From Nitrospinaceae bacterium (GTDB lineage: Bacteria; Nitrospinota; Nitrospinia; Nitrospinales; VA-1), in the NCBI GenBank assembly GCA_029261435.1, contig JAJDBI010000021.1, positions 1 to 19,318 of the forward strand: 19,318 nucleotides of DNA. Direction: 5' to 3'. The notes under the pieces were generated by a model that ran no database searches, was not told the origin of the DNA, and saw only the letters and a list, made by a program, of their open reading frames with translations. Position 1 is the stretch's first letter. Each line of letters starts with the position of its first letter. Positions 18,525 through 19,318 of the stretch are shown here, one piece after another. A program made the position numbers and the translations under genes.

Positions 18525-18788
18525 TCAGGGGGTGGTGAGCAGATGATCGGCGATGAGGACAATATTCTGCTTGTTGACAGCAAGAAACTCCGATTTGAAC
18601 AAAACGTTTCCAGTCAATAGACAGTAAACCGTCGCATCAGTAACCGGGATGAAATTCTCTTCACCCTGATTCAACATATCCAAGAGACGATTAGTCGGGA
18701 GCTTGGAAATCTTACCTTCAATTTTTTCTCCCGATGTTCGAATTACCGCATCAACGGTTTCCTTTTTCACGAAGGCGTTATAGGCCAT
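18525..18788 (-). CDS. Small conserved-looking protein, 87 aa, possibly Sm-like beta domain
   Basis: The 87-aa product has a regular beta pattern: VDAVIRTSGEKIEGKISKLP, then RLLDMLNQGEENFIPVTDAT, VYCLLTGNVLF and FLAVNKQNIVLIADHL. The run of strands with a G-x-I-x-G turn, LLDMLN and FIPVTDA recalls small Sm-like domains of uncharacterised families (DUF6812 is my tentative thought, unverified). It has a single Cys and no signal peptide. The ATG is preceded by GAGG at about 9 nt. A perfect 10-bp inverted repeat lies 32 nt upstream in its leader and may control it. It is divergent from the phosphohexomutase gene. Confidence 0.75.
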   Translation of the reverse strand: MAYNAFVKKETVDAVIRTSGEKIEGKISKLPTNRLLDMLNQGEENFIPVTDATVYCLLTGNVLFKSEFLAVNKQNIVLIADHLLTTP

Positions 18789-18820
18789 AACTCAATCCTC
18801 TTCAGCTCCCAATAGTTTAT

Positions 18821-18844
18821 CTGCTGAATTCGTTAATTCAGCAG
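18821..18844. promoter_or_regulatory. Perfect 10-bp hairpin / operator-like inverted repeat
   Basis: CTGCTGAATT and AATTCAGCAG are perfect inverted arms separated by CGTT. The element is 32 nt upstream of the 87-aa gene start and inside the divergent spacer shared with the phosphohexomutase gene. No T run follows in either direction, so an operator or a leader RNA hairpin is more likely than a terminator. Confidence 0.7.
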
Positions 18845-19037
18845 GTTCCAGTTTAACTCTCAAAAAAATTAAATTCCAGCAAAAACCTTTTTAGTTTCAA
18901 TGGCCTACGATCTCGAAACACCCTCCTATATATTCGCAACTGCCTGTTCTTTAAGATACCCTATGTTACAATCACCGAGCCGCTGGAAATCCTCGAATTT
19001 CAAAATATTCTTAATCCTTTCTGGCTCTTAACTTCGC

Positions 19038-19318
19038 ATGAAACCAAAAAAAATTGTGACGCAAATACCCATACCCAGCCGCCTGCAAGGCACTGATGGA
19101 GTACGCCGAGAAGTTAAATCCGCAAAAGATTTCGAATGTAAGGGGCATACGCCGCTGCAGATATTTCTGGAAAAAGGATGGATCACTGAAGAGTTCATGG
19201 AGCTCTACGCCTATTGCTACGTCAAAAGTCAGTCAAAAAAGAAACCAACTTCTTCTAAAAATATAACCATCGTCATCGGCTGGGATCCTAGAGACCCTTC
19301 CGGAATTTTTACGGAAGC
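19038..19318 (+). CDS. Phosphoglucomutase/phosphomannomutase-family protein, 5' part
   Basis: The visible 93 residues are the N-terminus of an alpha-D-phosphohexomutase. The domain I opening RLQGTDGVRREV (16-27) matches the family FGTDGVRG block, and the strand ending IVIGWDPRDPSGIF corresponds to the family's GRDTR segment. The active-site phosphoserine loop would come after the window edge, so activity and substrate (glucose, mannose or glucosamine phosphate) cannot be judged. The insert between these blocks (about 30-75, including QIFLEKGWITEEFMELYAYC) is longer than in many bacterial members. An in-frame stop nine bases upstream makes the ATG at 19038 the first possible one; no clear ribosome site precedes it. 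It may supply sugar-1-phosphates for the glycan genes of this region. Confidence 0.85.
   Translation, partial: MKPKKIVTQIPIPSRLQGTDGVRREVKSAKDFECKGHTPLQIFLEKGWITEEFMELYAYCYVKSQSKKKPTSSKNITIVIGWDPRDPSGIFTE

Overview
The window looks like chromosome of a Gram-negative bacterium with moderate GC content (roughly half). It encodes an outer-membrane two-partner secretion pair and a WbqC-type surface-glycan gene. No rRNA, tRNA, IS element, prophage or CRISPR array was seen. The mix of radical SAM glycan enzymes, an FhaB-like exoprotein and many orphan small proteins would fit a Nitrospinota or former deltaproteobacterial lineage. That placement is a guess; nothing here is a phylogenetic marker I can score.

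Region 1 (1-5216, minus strand) is a tight surface-glycan operon. In transcription order it holds an RmlB-like NAD-dependent sugar-nucleotide dehydratase/epimerase, a WbqC-family protein, a radical SAM enzyme, a polyprenyl-phosphate-type family 2 glycosyltransferase with two C-terminal membrane helices, a second radical SAM enzyme with a SPASM-like cysteine set, and a class I SAM methyltransferase cut by the window edge. Junctions are 1-nt overlaps or gaps of 1 to 10 nt, so the genes are probably co-transcribed and partly translationally coupled. No RiPP-like precursor is visible, so the radical SAM enzymes more likely act on a sugar or lipid-linked intermediate than on a peptide.

Region 2 (5217-8104) is housekeeping. 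elbB (DJ-1/PfpI family) and glutamine-dependent NAD+ synthetase (nadE) both lie on the minus strand, separated by non-coding stretches that contain short inverted repeats.

Region 3 (8188-9517, plus strand) is a two-gene unit of unrecognised proteins (146 and 287 aa), divergent from nadE and ending 4 nt from the 3' end of the next operon.

Region 4 (9522-16972, minus strand) is a two-partner secretion operon. The TpsB outer-membrane transporter lies upstream of a 1902-aa filamentous-haemagglutinin-like TpsA with an NPNG secretion domain, degenerate repeat modules, five recurrent Asp-rich loops, exactly two CxxxC cysteine pairs and a strongly basic C-terminal tail. It is the most distinctive locus here.

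Region 5 (about 17.0-19.3 kb) is a set of small orphan genes: a 62-aa four-cysteine protein with a good sigma70-type promoter, a 160-aa charged protein with its own candidate promoter, and an 87-aa protein with a perfect 10-bp hairpin in its leader. The window closes with the start of a phosphoglucomutase/phosphomannomutase-family gene, which could supply hexose-1-phosphates for sugar nucleotides. All function calls rest on reading motifs by eye; no database search was run.
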